Positions 6,887-15,472 of a DNA stretch of 20,188 nucleotides are shown here, piece by piece. Source of the stretch: Desulfobacterales bacterium. GTDB lineage: Bacteria; Desulfobacterota; Desulfobacteria; Desulfobacterales; UBA11574. The notes beneath the pieces were generated by a model that worked only from the letters and a program-made list of their open reading frames with translations, searched no databases and was not told the origin of the DNA. Position 1 is the first letter of the stretch. The number at the start of each line of letters is the position of its first letter. The position numbers and the translations under genes were made by a program. The stretch lies in the NCBI GenBank assembly GCA_030145595.1, contig JAQYVG010000023.1:1-20188 (forward strand), in the 5' to 3' direction.

Positions 6887-8263
6887 CTACGCTTTTTGCA
6901 TGTTGAAAGATCCAGACTCCAGCTCAACTCCTTCCAGTTGGGGCAGGACCGCAATGATACCGGCAAAAAACCAAAATGGCTCCATGATGCGGACGATAAT
7001 AAACGTGTTGGCCCCGATGGCATGAAACAGCAGACCGGTGTAACCGGCCAGAAAACCAATGGTCAGCCCTTGAAGATAAGGTGTTTTAAGCTCCTTTAGA
7101 TTAGTAAGTGTTAATTTAAAGATAGAATATAAAAGAAATATAAATGCCGCCAGCCCAATAACACCCGTCTCCACCAGCACTCTAGGAAACTGCGCATCTA
7201 TAAACCGCCATCCAGTAACACCGTAGCCCAACACCGGCTGTTTTGTCCAAGCATTCAATGCATCTTTCCAGCTCTTTAACCTGGCCGAGGTAGAAGTGTC
7301 CAACCTCACGTTACCTACAGTAACATGCTGGCCGGGATGTTCGCGTTGCGTGAATGTAAAACTGATCCTGTTTTTAACCTCTGCCGGCAGAAAAAAGGGA
7401 CTCAAGGCTAACGAAATCAAAATTAAACCCACGAAAATGAGCCGCTTTTCAACCATCAGCCCCAGAGCCAGAAATGCAGGGATAAACGCCAAGTAAGATG
7501 ATCTGGATTGGGTAAAAATAAAAGGAGGGATGACAGCAACCAGCACAACGATCAGCAGATGCTTGGTTCTCAAATTTTCAGTCTTTGCTAAAAAGCCTGC
7601 GGCAATCGCCCCCATAAACACAAGGTATCCCCCCAGAGTGTTGGGCTCGCCGGTTTCTCCTTCAAAAGGTGCAGTCACTCGCCCGCCCGCTGGAATCTGA
7701 AGCATGCAGATAATCGATACAACAAAGCAGGTAATAAACAAACACAGCAGGAAACGGTTAACCTGCTCCAAGTTTTCAACATGATTGATCATCATGAAAA
7801 AAACGATAACATACTCAAAATATTTCAACACAAAGAAAAAACCGGTTTTGGGAGTTGTTCTGCCGGCCATAACACCGAAGCCGGTTGATATAATACATGC
7901 CAGCAGGTAAAATAAAATGGGCTTGTTCAGGGGTGTTTTCAAAAACAGCCCCAGCTCTTTGTAAACCGCGTTTTTAGCAAACCAGCCGAAACCGATAACA
8001 ACCAGCAGGAAGTCTTCCAGCCGTAAAGTTACGCCTCTTCCGAGAGCAGCCCCCTCGGTCTGACTTACCAGGATTTCAGGAGACAGCAGCATTGAAAAAA
8101 TTAAAATATACAGCCCCAACTCTATATTAACAAATGCTATCGCAAAAATTATCAGGGCTATCAGGCCCTGATAAAGCAGTGGGGAATACGTATATTGCGA
8201 TGATAAAAATCCCAAGAAAAGGGCCACGGCTAAAAATAATATGATGAATCGAAAGGAACGCAC
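6887..8263 (-). CDS. O-antigen ligase/polymerase (Wzy-WaaL) family membrane protein
   Basis: This 458-residue protein is hydrophobic almost throughout, with about ten to twelve predicted membrane segments. A large polar loop, containing FTFTQREHPGQHVTVGN and SARLKSWKDALNAW then LGYGVTGW, sits before the last helices. That layout and the QSRSSYLAF motif are typical of the Wzy_C/O-antigen ligase family, which join undecaprenyl-linked glycans to an acceptor or polymerise repeat units in the periplasm. Ligase and polymerase cannot be distinguished by eye. The start is a GTG at 8263, since the frame is closed two codons upstream by TGA. It lies 187 bases after the Wzc-type gene, separated by an inverted repeat, and 29 bases before the nucleotidyltransferase. 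Confidence 0.88.
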   Translation of the reverse strand: MRSFRFIILFLAVALFLGFLSSQYTYSPLLYQGLIALIIFAIAFVNIELGLYILIFSMLLSPEILVSQTEGAALGRGVTLRLEDFLLVVIGFGWFAKNAVYKELGLFLKTPLNKPILFYLLACIISTGFGVMAGRTTPKTGFFFVLKYFEYVIVFFMMINHVENLEQVNRFLLCLFITCFVVSIICMLQIPAGGRVTAPFEGETGEPNTLGGYLVFMGAIAAGFLAKTENLRTKHLLIVVLVAVIPPFIFTQSRSSYLAFIPAFLALGLMVEKRLIFVGLILISLALSPFFLPAEVKNRISFTFTQREHPGQHVTVGNVRLDTSTSARLKSWKDALNAWTKQPVLGYGVTGWRFIDAQFPRVLVETGVIGLAAFIFLLYSIFKLTLTNLKELKTPYLQGLTIGFLAGYTGLLFHAIGANTFIIVRIMEPFWFFAGIIAVLPQLEGVELESGSFNMQKA

Positions 8264-8341
8264 AATTCAACCTACACTTTCCACGGACATAAAAGGCATT
8301 TTATACTCTAGCGTATTCTCCGCAAATTGCAACGGGAATAT

Positions 8342-8407
8342 TGGAGTACTGGAGTAATGGAGTTTTGGGTAGAGAAGGTTACAATAACCGTTTACTCCAT
8401 TACTCCA
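8342..8407. repeat. Tandem 8-mers and 14-bp inverted repeat between kinase and ligase genes
   Basis: Three tandem octamers of TGGAGTNN type run from 8342 to 8365. TGGAGTAATGGAGT (8350-8363) is matched perfectly in reverse complement by ACTCCATTACTCCA (8394-8407), with a 30-base loop. A 14-base-pair stem could form in the transcript between the Wzc-type and ligase genes. There is no T-run directly after it on the minus strand, so a processing or mRNA-stability role, or an interspersed repeat, is more likely than a simple terminator. Confidence 0.7.
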
Positions 8408-8450
8408 TCATTCCTTTATTTTAATGATATAAGGCTCTGTTTTAAGTTGT

Positions 8451-10751
8451 TCAAGGTAGAGTACTGAAGATGTCTTGCCAGAAAATCCCGAGTATGAGTA
8501 AGCCCAGCACTAGAATGAGCACGACAAAGGACAAGGGCTTAATTTGAAGCGCCGACGGCAGGTGTTTTTTAAACCAGCCCGCAATGGTTCGTCTTTTTTT
8601 AGGCTCGATATCCTTCTCCGATCCATAATAGTATTGGGTGTGATACTGGAAATAGTCAGGACCTTCCTCCGGTTTAACGTTGTTCAAGATCACACCCCAA
8701 ACGTTGGCATTGACATTGTCCAGGGACTTTTTGGCCCGTTTCAGGACGCCGCGACCTATTTTCCCCACGGTGTATACAATGATAACACCGTCCACATGAG
8801 GCCCTATTTCAGTGGCGTCAACTACAGGCAAAATGGGGGGAGAATCAAGAATGATGACGTCATAATTAAGGTAAGCTTGCTGTAACAATTCACTAAAGCG
8901 TTTTGATCGTAAAATTTCAGCCGGATTGGGTGGTTTTGTTCCGGCAGTAATGATATTGAGATTGTCCAAACCCGGAGTTCTCATTATTTCCTCTAATTCA
9001 AAATCACCCAGCATGACGTCTGTGATGGTATTTATAATATCATCCCACTGATAGTTTCCTAAAACACAATCCGTCAGACCGGGGGTCCTTTCCAGTCCAA
9101 AGGTTCTATGGATGCCAGGTTTGCGCAAATCCGCCTCCAGCAGAAGTACCCTGCTTCCTGCTTGGGCCATGCTGAGCGCCAGGTTTACGGCGTTAAAGGT
9201 TTTGCCTTCTTGCACAAAAGCACTGGTAACCAGAAAAGACTTACCCTTTTTATCCAGGCTCATAAACTCAAGGTTCGACCGTAGCGTCCTGAATGCTTCC
9301 GAGGGTAAGGACTTGGGGTAATAATGCGTAATTAGATCCCGCATTCTTTTTTCTTCTAACTCTTTTTTACCTTCACCGTTATTTTCATTTTCTATTTCCT
9401 CCATAAAGGGGATCATTCCTAAAACCGGAACCTGCAATAAGTTCTCCACATCTTCGATATTCCCCATGGAAGTATCAAACACCTCGGTACCAAAGGCAAA
9501 AACAATCCCGACGACCAGACCCATAACAATACCGGTAAAGATACTGGTTACTTTAGAGGGGATATTGTGAGGGGCCGCAGGTACCAGAGCAGGTTTAACA
9601 ATGGAAACCTCTTCCACGTTACCTGACTCCTGGATCAGGGTCTCCTGGTACTTGGTTTTCAATTGGGCATATAAGGATTCCTGTAATTGCAATTCTCTTT
9701 GCATTCTGACCAGTTTCAGGGCCTTTTCCGGAAGGCTCTGGTTCTCTTGCTTTAAGCGATTAAGCTTTGTTAAAAGATCAGCTTCGCGTGTCGCTAGGAT
9801 ACTGTAAAATGCTTTAAGTTCTTTGGTTATCTCGAGGATCACAGCTTGGATCTGGTCATTTACCTCGACTATCTGCGGATGCTTTTCGGTAAAATCAATA
9901 AGCAGGGTTTCTCTTTTTAAAAATAGATCGCTCAGTTTGCCCCTCAATCCAAATATGGGAGAATCTCTATCCGGGACAATCAAGGTCCTCTCAAATTTTT
10001 CAGGAGACAACTTGGCCTTTTCTTCGATCATTTTCAATTGAGATTCAACTTCCTTTTTTTGTTTTTTTACCTTCTCAAACTCTATTTCCACATCATTCAA
10101 GCGGTCCAATGTGTTGCGGGTTTGATCATCCATGGAAATCAGGGAATAGCCCTCCTGAAACGCCCGGAGTTCTTCCTCGGCCTGTGTTAGGCGGTTTGAG
10201 GTCAATCGCAGTTGCTCCTCTACAAAGGACTTTGTCTCAAAGGTCTTGCGGTTTTTTTCCTTGATATTGTAGTCCCGATATGCTCTGGCAACAGCATTTG
10301 CTACAAGGGCCGATTCTTCGGCATTCTCCGATATTACCTTGATATTAATGATATTAGTAACACCCTCCTTTTCAGCCGTCATTAAAGACTTTAGACGCTT
10401 GATACTGGATAAGAAGGGTTTGGAATTTCGAATCTCCTCAGCGGAAATATTTTTAGGGATCCAATCTAACTCCTTCGCAGTCTGCGACAGCATAAGAAAA
10501 CTGGTGATAATGTAAGCATGGGTATCTAAATCCTCCGTTTCCTGCCAAAATCCTCCCATAAAAAAATCCGCCATTGTCGTCGTGCGTTCAATTTTAATTG
10601 CGGAGTTAGCTTCATATAAAGGAACGGGTTCACTTAGCCTGGCAAAGCTATAGCTGCAAAGTCCAACCAGCACGACCATCAGAATGATTACAACCTTTCG
10701 CTTTCTGATGATTCGCCAGTAATCTCTAAGATCTACATCGTATTTAGCCAT
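8451..10751 (-). CDS. Wzc-type chain-length determinant fused to BY tyrosine kinase
   Basis: The N-terminal Wzz domain starts YDVDLRDYWRIIRKRK with a first membrane helix (about 21-39). A long coiled-coil periplasmic part (about 165-375) and a second helix (403-423) follow. The cytoplasmic kinase has Walker A SAFVQEGKT (512-520), Walker A' LLLEADLRKP (538-547) and Walker B VIILDSPP (634-641), then a Tyr cluster (Y702, Y705, Y709-711). Such proteins control length and export of polysaccharide by autophosphorylation. Two oddities stand out: Glu541 replaces the usual first Asp of Walker A', and a third hydrophobic helix (about 743-760) follows the Tyr cluster. I prefer ATG at 10751; a TTG at 10757 would add two residues. 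The partner exporter is encoded just upstream. Confidence 0.9.
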   Translation of the reverse strand: MAKYDVDLRDYWRIIRKRKVVIILMVVLVGLCSYSFARLSEPVPLYEANSAIKIERTTTMADFFMGGFWQETEDLDTHAYIITSFLMLSQTAKELDWIPKNISAEEIRNSKPFLSSIKRLKSLMTAEKEGVTNIINIKVISENAEESALVANAVARAYRDYNIKEKNRKTFETKSFVEEQLRLTSNRLTQAEEELRAFQEGYSLISMDDQTRNTLDRLNDVEIEFEKVKKQKKEVESQLKMIEEKAKLSPEKFERTLIVPDRDSPIFGLRGKLSDLFLKRETLLIDFTEKHPQIVEVNDQIQAVILEITKELKAFYSILATREADLLTKLNRLKQENQSLPEKALKLVRMQRELQLQESLYAQLKTKYQETLIQESGNVEEVSIVKPALVPAAPHNIPSKVTSIFTGIVMGLVVGIVFAFGTEVFDTSMGNIEDVENLLQVPVLGMIPFMEEIENENNGEGKKELEEKRMRDLITHYYPKSLPSEAFRTLRSNLEFMSLDKKGKSFLVTSAFVQEGKTFNAVNLALSMAQAGSRVLLLEADLRKPGIHRTFGLERTPGLTDCVLGNYQWDDIINTITDVMLGDFELEEIMRTPGLDNLNIITAGTKPPNPAEILRSKRFSELLQQAYLNYDVIILDSPPILPVVDATEIGPHVDGVIIVYTVGKIGRGVLKRAKKSLDNVNANVWGVILNNVKPEEGPDYFQYHTQYYYGSEKDIEPKKRRTIAGWFKKHLPSALQIKPLSFVVLILVLGLLILGIFWQDIFSTLP

Positions 10752-10757
10752 TCCCAA

Positions 10758-10890
10758 ACTTTCTGTATAAATACTACCCGAATCGAGCAGAAAACGCTCA
10801 ATGGCGGTTATTGGTTATACATCATTTAAAACACGCAACGCGTAACTCGCAACACGCAACCACCCAACTGAGCCTGACTCAATTGGGGCC
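10758..10890. repeat. Short direct repeats and hairpin between Wza fusion and Wzc genes
   Basis: ACACGCAAC occurs at 10831-10839 and 10852-10860, and the hexamer CGCAAC occurs three times (10834, 10848, 10855). Directly after the Wza-fusion stop (minus strand) lies a hairpin with ten-base arms (10863-10872 and 10878-10887, one mismatch, loop 5). No T-run follows, so it may be an mRNA-processing or attenuation hairpin. I find no gene here. Confidence 0.6.
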
Positions 10891-13089
10891 TTATTCTTCT
10901 GTGAGTATTTTATATGCATCGTCATATTCATTTATGATGCGAGCGGGCGCAACAATAAGCCGTAGAAGTGGCGCGACTTGTTTCGTAAAGCGGTTGACAT
11001 CACCGATTAAACTTCGCGGTACATAAACCAGGTCTCCATTTGCCAGGGCAATATTCTGGGTCTGATCGCCTTTCTCTAAAAGGGATTTGAGCCTGACGGA
11101 AATAATTTCAGGCTTTGTAGGGTCCCCCCTGACAATTTGGGTACTTTCTTCATGGGCGAATACGGTAACCCCGCCGGCCTGAGAAACCACATCGAGCAGA
11201 CGCATCTCGGAGCCGGTGAAAGCATATACACCCTGCTTGACAACTTCACCAATAATATACACGCGATTTTCCTCTTTGGTAACGAGGGGGATATAAATTA
11301 CATCACTATGATCCAGGATGACATCCTGGCCAATTTCACCCCTTAAAATAAAATTGAACAAATTCAATTTTAATATCCGACCATTTTTACGGCGTAGAGA
11401 GACTTCGGCCAAATTGGCGTCTTTGTGTAATCTGGCGGTTTCGGACAACATTGCTACGACTGTAGTCCTACCGGTAAGATAGTGTTTACCTCCGCTTGCT
11501 CCGCCGGTCCAGGCCGATCCCGGTCCAATAATAGTTACAAATTTGTTTTTATATTCTTTTACGATAACGTCGACTCGAGGGTCTCTAATATATCTCACCA
11601 GATTGCCGGTTATAATTTCATCCACCAGGGAAGCTGTAAATCCGTTGACATAAAGATTGTCCGCCATGTTGAATGATATCGTTCCCGAAGGCTTAACCGT
11701 TATAAGCTCTCTGGTAGAAGTGGCGCCTTTCCACAGTGTTATTTCGAGTATATCGCCGGGTCCTATTTTATACTCGGGAACTCCGGATGCGGAGGTAAAC
11801 ACACTATTTTCTTCCGGAACCGCCAAAACTGCAACAATTCCTGAAGTTGGAACCTTCCGGTCCTCTCTCTCTCTTAATACGTCCGAATACTTTCTTTCTC
11901 CCAGCCAGACCTTAACACCTTCTCCAAAACTGGCGGCGACAACATCATCCCGACCATCTGCGTTCAAATCGGCGACGGTCATCCCATAGAAGTTGCCGAC
12001 GGATGGAAACCGCCCTTGAATCGGAGTCCAACTATTCGGTCCTGCATTTCTCCAGGCTTTGACCCCTCTGGAATCTAAAGAACCGGCCATAAGATCACCT
12101 CGTCCGTCTCCATCAAGGTCAGCGGTGAGTACCTGCCAGAAACTGTCACCTCTATCCGATTCAGGCTTACCGTAATCGAATTGGCTGTTAGTGAAGCTTC
12201 CCCGACCGTCTCCCGGGAATATCAGAACTCCTTTTTGGTATGAGCCGGCCAATATATCCATATTGCCGTCCGCATCCACATCTGCAATGCTCAAGCCGTA
12301 AAAGCTGCCTTTGCTCAGCGGTGCTGTTGATGACCAGCCACCGGCACCGTCTCCCAACCATACTTTCAAAACACCATTTCTACCCCAGCCGGCCCCGGCG
12401 ATATCGAGATCTCCATCTTGATCGAAATCCGCCAAGGCTACATCCATGAAAATACCGGTAACCGTGGGACCCGATTCCAATGCCCAAGCCCCGCTACCAT
12501 CCCCCAGCCAAACCTGAATTCCGCCCTTGGTATCCGAGGTGGCATTAGCGGCAATGATATCCATATGGCCGTCTTTGTTGACATCAGCCGCCTCCAGCCC
12601 TTCGTAGTCGTTTATTTCGATGGGGTTGACACCTCTGATCCACCTGCGATCGGATTTGTTCAGCCATACCATAATCCCCGCGATTTCTCTTTGAACGGAC
12701 AGGGCGATATCCTTAAATCCATCTTCATTAAAATCCGCCACAGCAACGGACCGGACATCTCCCTTAAAGGGAAGGAACTGTGGGGCCGTCATACTTCCGG
12801 TACCCTCTCCATACCAGATGGCTACTGTACCGGGAAATATTCCCCCTCCGATAATGTCCGGATTCCCGTCGTTGTCCAGATCGGATACAGCCACTGCTCG
12901 ATATTTTCCCGATGTCACCAGGTTGCCATCTTGGGTCCAAGGTGTCGGCTCGCTGTACTCTGTTTTTTTAGCACACCCGAAATTTAACACGAATGCCAGC
13001 AGTACCAAATGAAACAGGAGCAAGCCTCTAATAGGTTTAATCTTTTTTCTGCAGGAATTTTCAGAGGCCTTTGAAATTAGAGAAGCCAT
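10891..13089 (-). CDS. FG-GAP propeller fused to Wza-type polysaccharide export lipoprotein
   Basis: The 732-residue protein starts with a signal peptide and a lipobox-like site ending at Cys39 (LNFGC). Residues about 50-400 hold seven FG-GAP/VCBS repeats, each with a calcium-binding D-x-[DN]-x-D-G-x-x-D loop starting near residues 70, 119, 169, 221, 270, 324 and 374. That number fits one complete seven-bladed beta-propeller. From about 438 it continues as a polysaccharide export protein: YKIGPGDILEITLW (440-453) is the PES/Wza domain, followed by two SLBB-like domains (about 516-600 and 608-690) and a C-terminal helix. Ordinary Wza proteins are about 350-400 residues and lack the propeller. 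It should form the outer-membrane export channel working with the Wzc-type kinase. The ATG overlaps the ATPase stop by one base (TAATG). Confidence 0.9.
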   Translation of the reverse strand: MASLISKASENSCRKKIKPIRGLLLFHLVLLAFVLNFGCAKKTEYSEPTPWTQDGNLVTSGKYRAVAVSDLDNDGNPDIIGGGIFPGTVAIWYGEGTGSMTAPQFLPFKGDVRSVAVADFNEDGFKDIALSVQREIAGIMVWLNKSDRRWIRGVNPIEINDYEGLEAADVNKDGHMDIIAANATSDTKGGIQVWLGDGSGAWALESGPTVTGIFMDVALADFDQDGDLDIAGAGWGRNGVLKVWLGDGAGGWSSTAPLSKGSFYGLSIADVDADGNMDILAGSYQKGVLIFPGDGRGSFTNSQFDYGKPESDRGDSFWQVLTADLDGDGRGDLMAGSLDSRGVKAWRNAGPNSWTPIQGRFPSVGNFYGMTVADLNADGRDDVVAASFGEGVKVWLGERKYSDVLREREDRKVPTSGIVAVLAVPEENSVFTSASGVPEYKIGPGDILEITLWKGATSTRELITVKPSGTISFNMADNLYVNGFTASLVDEIITGNLVRYIRDPRVDVIVKEYKNKFVTIIGPGSAWTGGASGGKHYLTGRTTVVAMLSETARLHKDANLAEVSLRRKNGRILKLNLFNFILRGEIGQDVILDHSDVIYIPLVTKEENRVYIIGEVVKQGVYAFTGSEMRLLDVVSQAGGVTVFAHEESTQIVRGDPTKPEIISVRLKSLLEKGDQTQNIALANGDLVYVPRSLIGDVNRFTKQVAPLLRLIVAPARIINEYDDAYKILTEE

Positions 13090-13886
13090 TACTTAAGATC
13101 CTCTATGGCATAATTAGCGGTCTTCTTGCCGATAACTCTGGCCTTCATCATCATACCGATCAGCAGGCTCCGTTCACAGACGTTGTTTATTCTAAGCGGT
13201 ATGCCTTCGGCGTATTTATAAACGGCTTGAGCGGCTTCTTTAGAAAAGATGTTTCGTCTGGCTCCGACTTTTTTCAAACGAAATGAAATATATCGTATTG
13301 TATCTTGAATATCCAGGGGACTCAGATCGTATTTAATCGCGATTCTTTCTTTTAGAGGTTTGTTGTCGTCTACTTTTTTCAACAACGGCGGCTGTCCCAA
13401 AATGATCAAGGTTATCAAAAACTGTTGATCCAGTTGCAAATTAAGCAACATCCGCAACTCTTCAAAACTGGACCGGTCTTTAATCAGATGCGCTTCATCA
13501 ATGATCAGAACCGTACTTAAATTTTTTTCAGCATTTTGAGTAAGTTTTTGTGTGAGCCGGTCAAGCAGAATGGTTTTGGAATCTTCTTGGGCATTTTCGC
13601 CCAACTCCAGCAATATGGCCCGGATGAGATCAATGGAATTCAACGCGGGATTAACGACGGTGTTAACATCGAAGAGGTCCTTTGACAGGCGGGTCATTAG
13701 AACCCTGCTGATCGTGGTTTTCCCGGAGCCTACTTCACCCGTGAGCATGGCGGCACCTTTACGGTTCTCAACAGCATACAACAATCTAACCAGGGCCTCC
13801 TCGTGTTGATTCGACTGGTAAAAGCAATTCCGATCAGGTACATTTGAAAAAGGCGCCTCTTTCAATTCCCAGTAGTCTAAATACAT
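13089..13886 (-). CDS. ExeA/GspA-like AAA ATPase of the polysaccharide operon
   Basis: This 265-residue protein starts MYLDYWELKEAPFSNVPD, the usual start of ExeA-like and XrtA-associated ATPases (Y/F-L-x-F-F-G-L-x-x-x-P-F style). Walker A is GEVGSGKTT (about 51-59) and Walker B is VLIIDEAH. ILGQPPL and KERIAIKYDL mark the sensor and arginine-finger regions, and RINNVCERSLL the C-terminal lid. It is only the ATPase domain, without the peptidoglycan-binding tail of true ExeA. Close relatives are found in EPS loci of exosortase bacteria, although no exosortase is visible here. A ribosome site (AAGGA) precedes the ATG by about ten bases. It is followed by the Wza fusion with a one-base overlap. 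Confidence 0.88.
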   Translation of the reverse strand: MYLDYWELKEAPFSNVPDRNCFYQSNQHEEALVRLLYAVENRKGAAMLTGEVGSGKTTISRVLMTRLSKDLFDVNTVVNPALNSIDLIRAILLELGENAQEDSKTILLDRLTQKLTQNAEKNLSTVLIIDEAHLIKDRSSFEELRMLLNLQLDQQFLITLIILGQPPLLKKVDDNKPLKERIAIKYDLSPLDIQDTIRYISFRLKKVGARRNIFSKEAAQAVYKYAEGIPLRINNVCERSLLIGMMMKARVIGKKTANYAIEDLK

Positions 13887-13960
13887 TAAGATTTAATCCT
13901 TTTTACAAATGTTTTCGTGTTTTCGGGGTTCCGTACTTTCGTGATATTTTTTTCCTTGAG

Positions 13961-15358
13961 CTAAAGCTCAACCACTTTACTTTGAATCCCGGTGGCCAAC
14001 AATTCGGCATACTGGTCTTGAGCACCTTTTTGTGTCAGCGGTTTTGAGTCTTTGTTTTTAATTTGTATGATAAGGCCCGCAGCCAGCAAAATTATTGCAG
14101 CGATGATCAGGAAAAGTTTTAACCAGCCGGTTTTTCGTCCCTGATCTTTTTGATCTTCGTCTGCTTGTGTTTCCAAGGTCGATTCATCATCGACAAGCGC
14201 AGCTTCCACCTTGTCGGAGTCTAAATCATGATCCTTTGGTTCCGTGTCAGTTTGATCCTCGGTGGTTCTATCCGAACGCTCCGACAACTGCTGCAAATCT
14301 TCGTCAGAAACCGAGTCAACCAGATACAGTAGGGGATCATCGGGCAAGTTCACGATTCGCTCTATTAATACTTGCCTTTGCTGCGAATCGAATAAGATTT
14401 GAATACGGGGCCGCATGGGTTGATCAGGATATGTCTCTATCACCCTGCCAATGGCGTTTGAATTTAGCCTGACATAGCTGTATATCGGAAAAAGAAAAAA
14501 AATATTCAAAAGGGCTTTGAGATGCTTGCGTTGAAAAAGATATTTGCCTGACTTGATAACTTCTTTTACGGCAATAAAATGGTGAAATTTTTCCCGTTGG
14601 GGCCGAGAGTGAATGAGGGCTTCGTAAAAATCCACAAGCCCGATGATTTGGGCATACTCGTGTATTTCATCGCCTTTGAGGCCCTGGGGATACCCGGATC
14701 CATCGATTCTTTCATTTGCCTGGGCAGCGGACACGGCCAGATAGGTATAATCAGCCCCAAAAGATTTCAATATCTTGTAGGTGTGATTAGAACGTTCCTT
14801 GAAAATGTCGGACTCGGCCTTGCTGAGACTCTGTTGTTTATGTAGGAGTTCGGGTGGAATAAGGGCCATACCCACATCGTGGAGCAGACCCGCCATCCCG
14901 ATCTCAATCCGCCTGTCTTTGCTCCAGCCGAGATTCTCAGCCATTTTTATGGCGTATATGGCAACATTGACATTATTGTTAATAATAAATTGAAGGGGAT
15001 CATCAAAGTGAAGCGCTTCTATGAAAAGGGAGTCCTGAAATGATGGAATGTCGACGATCTCTCGAATAATTTGAAAGCCCGGATCCAGCAAAAACATTTC
15101 TTGCTGCTTAACGGCTTCCAGCACCTTCTTTAAATAAGCAGATGCTTTTTGGTATAAAACTTTCCCGCTTTCATCGTTCAAGTCTTGTTCAGGGGCAAGC
15201 GCTTCAGAAGCAACTCTTTCTGCCACAAGCGTTTTTTCTTCAGCGGCCAGCTTTCGAAAACTTAAGTGCAATTTTTCCCTGGAAGCCTCATTTTTCTCTT
15301 GCCGGCTTTGCTCGGTGGAATCGCTGTTATTGTTATTTAAATCTCTAAATTTTACCAT
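13961..15358 (-). CDS. Degenerate HD-GYP domain protein with a C-terminal membrane helix
   Basis: Residues about 125-280 form an HD-GYP-like domain: GLLHDVGM (157-164, HD at 160-161), H192, GSGYPQGL (220-227) and LVDFYEAL (241-248). Active c-di-GMP phosphodiesterases have HHE before RxDGSGYP; here it is A214-N215-E216. The Lys of HDxGK is Met164, and the first conserved His (near residue 131) is absent. Several metal ligands are thus lost, so the protein may bind rather than hydrolyse c-di-GMP. The N-terminal 60 residues are charged. An acidic linker (about 355-405) leads to one membrane helix (412-433) and a short, probably periplasmic tail. This topology recalls GspB/ExeB partners of ExeA-like ATPases, and the ATPase gene follows after 74 bases; a link is inferred. 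Confidence 0.8.
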   Translation of the reverse strand: MVKFRDLNNNNSDSTEQSRQEKNEASREKLHLSFRKLAAEEKTLVAERVASEALAPEQDLNDESGKVLYQKASAYLKKVLEAVKQQEMFLLDPGFQIIREIVDIPSFQDSLFIEALHFDDPLQFIINNNVNVAIYAIKMAENLGWSKDRRIEIGMAGLLHDVGMALIPPELLHKQQSLSKAESDIFKERSNHTYKILKSFGADYTYLAVSAAQANERIDGSGYPQGLKGDEIHEYAQIIGLVDFYEALIHSRPQREKFHHFIAVKEVIKSGKYLFQRKHLKALLNIFFLFPIYSYVRLNSNAIGRVIETYPDQPMRPRIQILFDSQQRQVLIERIVNLPDDPLLYLVDSVSDEDLQQLSERSDRTTEDQTDTEPKDHDLDSDKVEAALVDDESTLETQADEDQKDQGRKTGWLKLFLIIAAIILLAAGLIIQIKNKDSKPLTQKGAQDQYAELLATGIQSKVVEL

Positions 15359-15472
15359 AAATATAGAAACACCCTATTTAGTTCATTGGTTTTTCAGCCG
15401 GCATATCCGGATTATTTCCGCAATGCTTGCATAGACCTTTGTAAAACGCCCCCTATTGTCCGATATGGGTAT

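Noticed and set aside
12418..12987. 189-residue plus-strand frame inside the FG-GAP repeats
   Set aside because: It exists because the repetitive propeller codons avoid stops on the opposite strand; the repeat protein on the minus strand is clearly the real gene.
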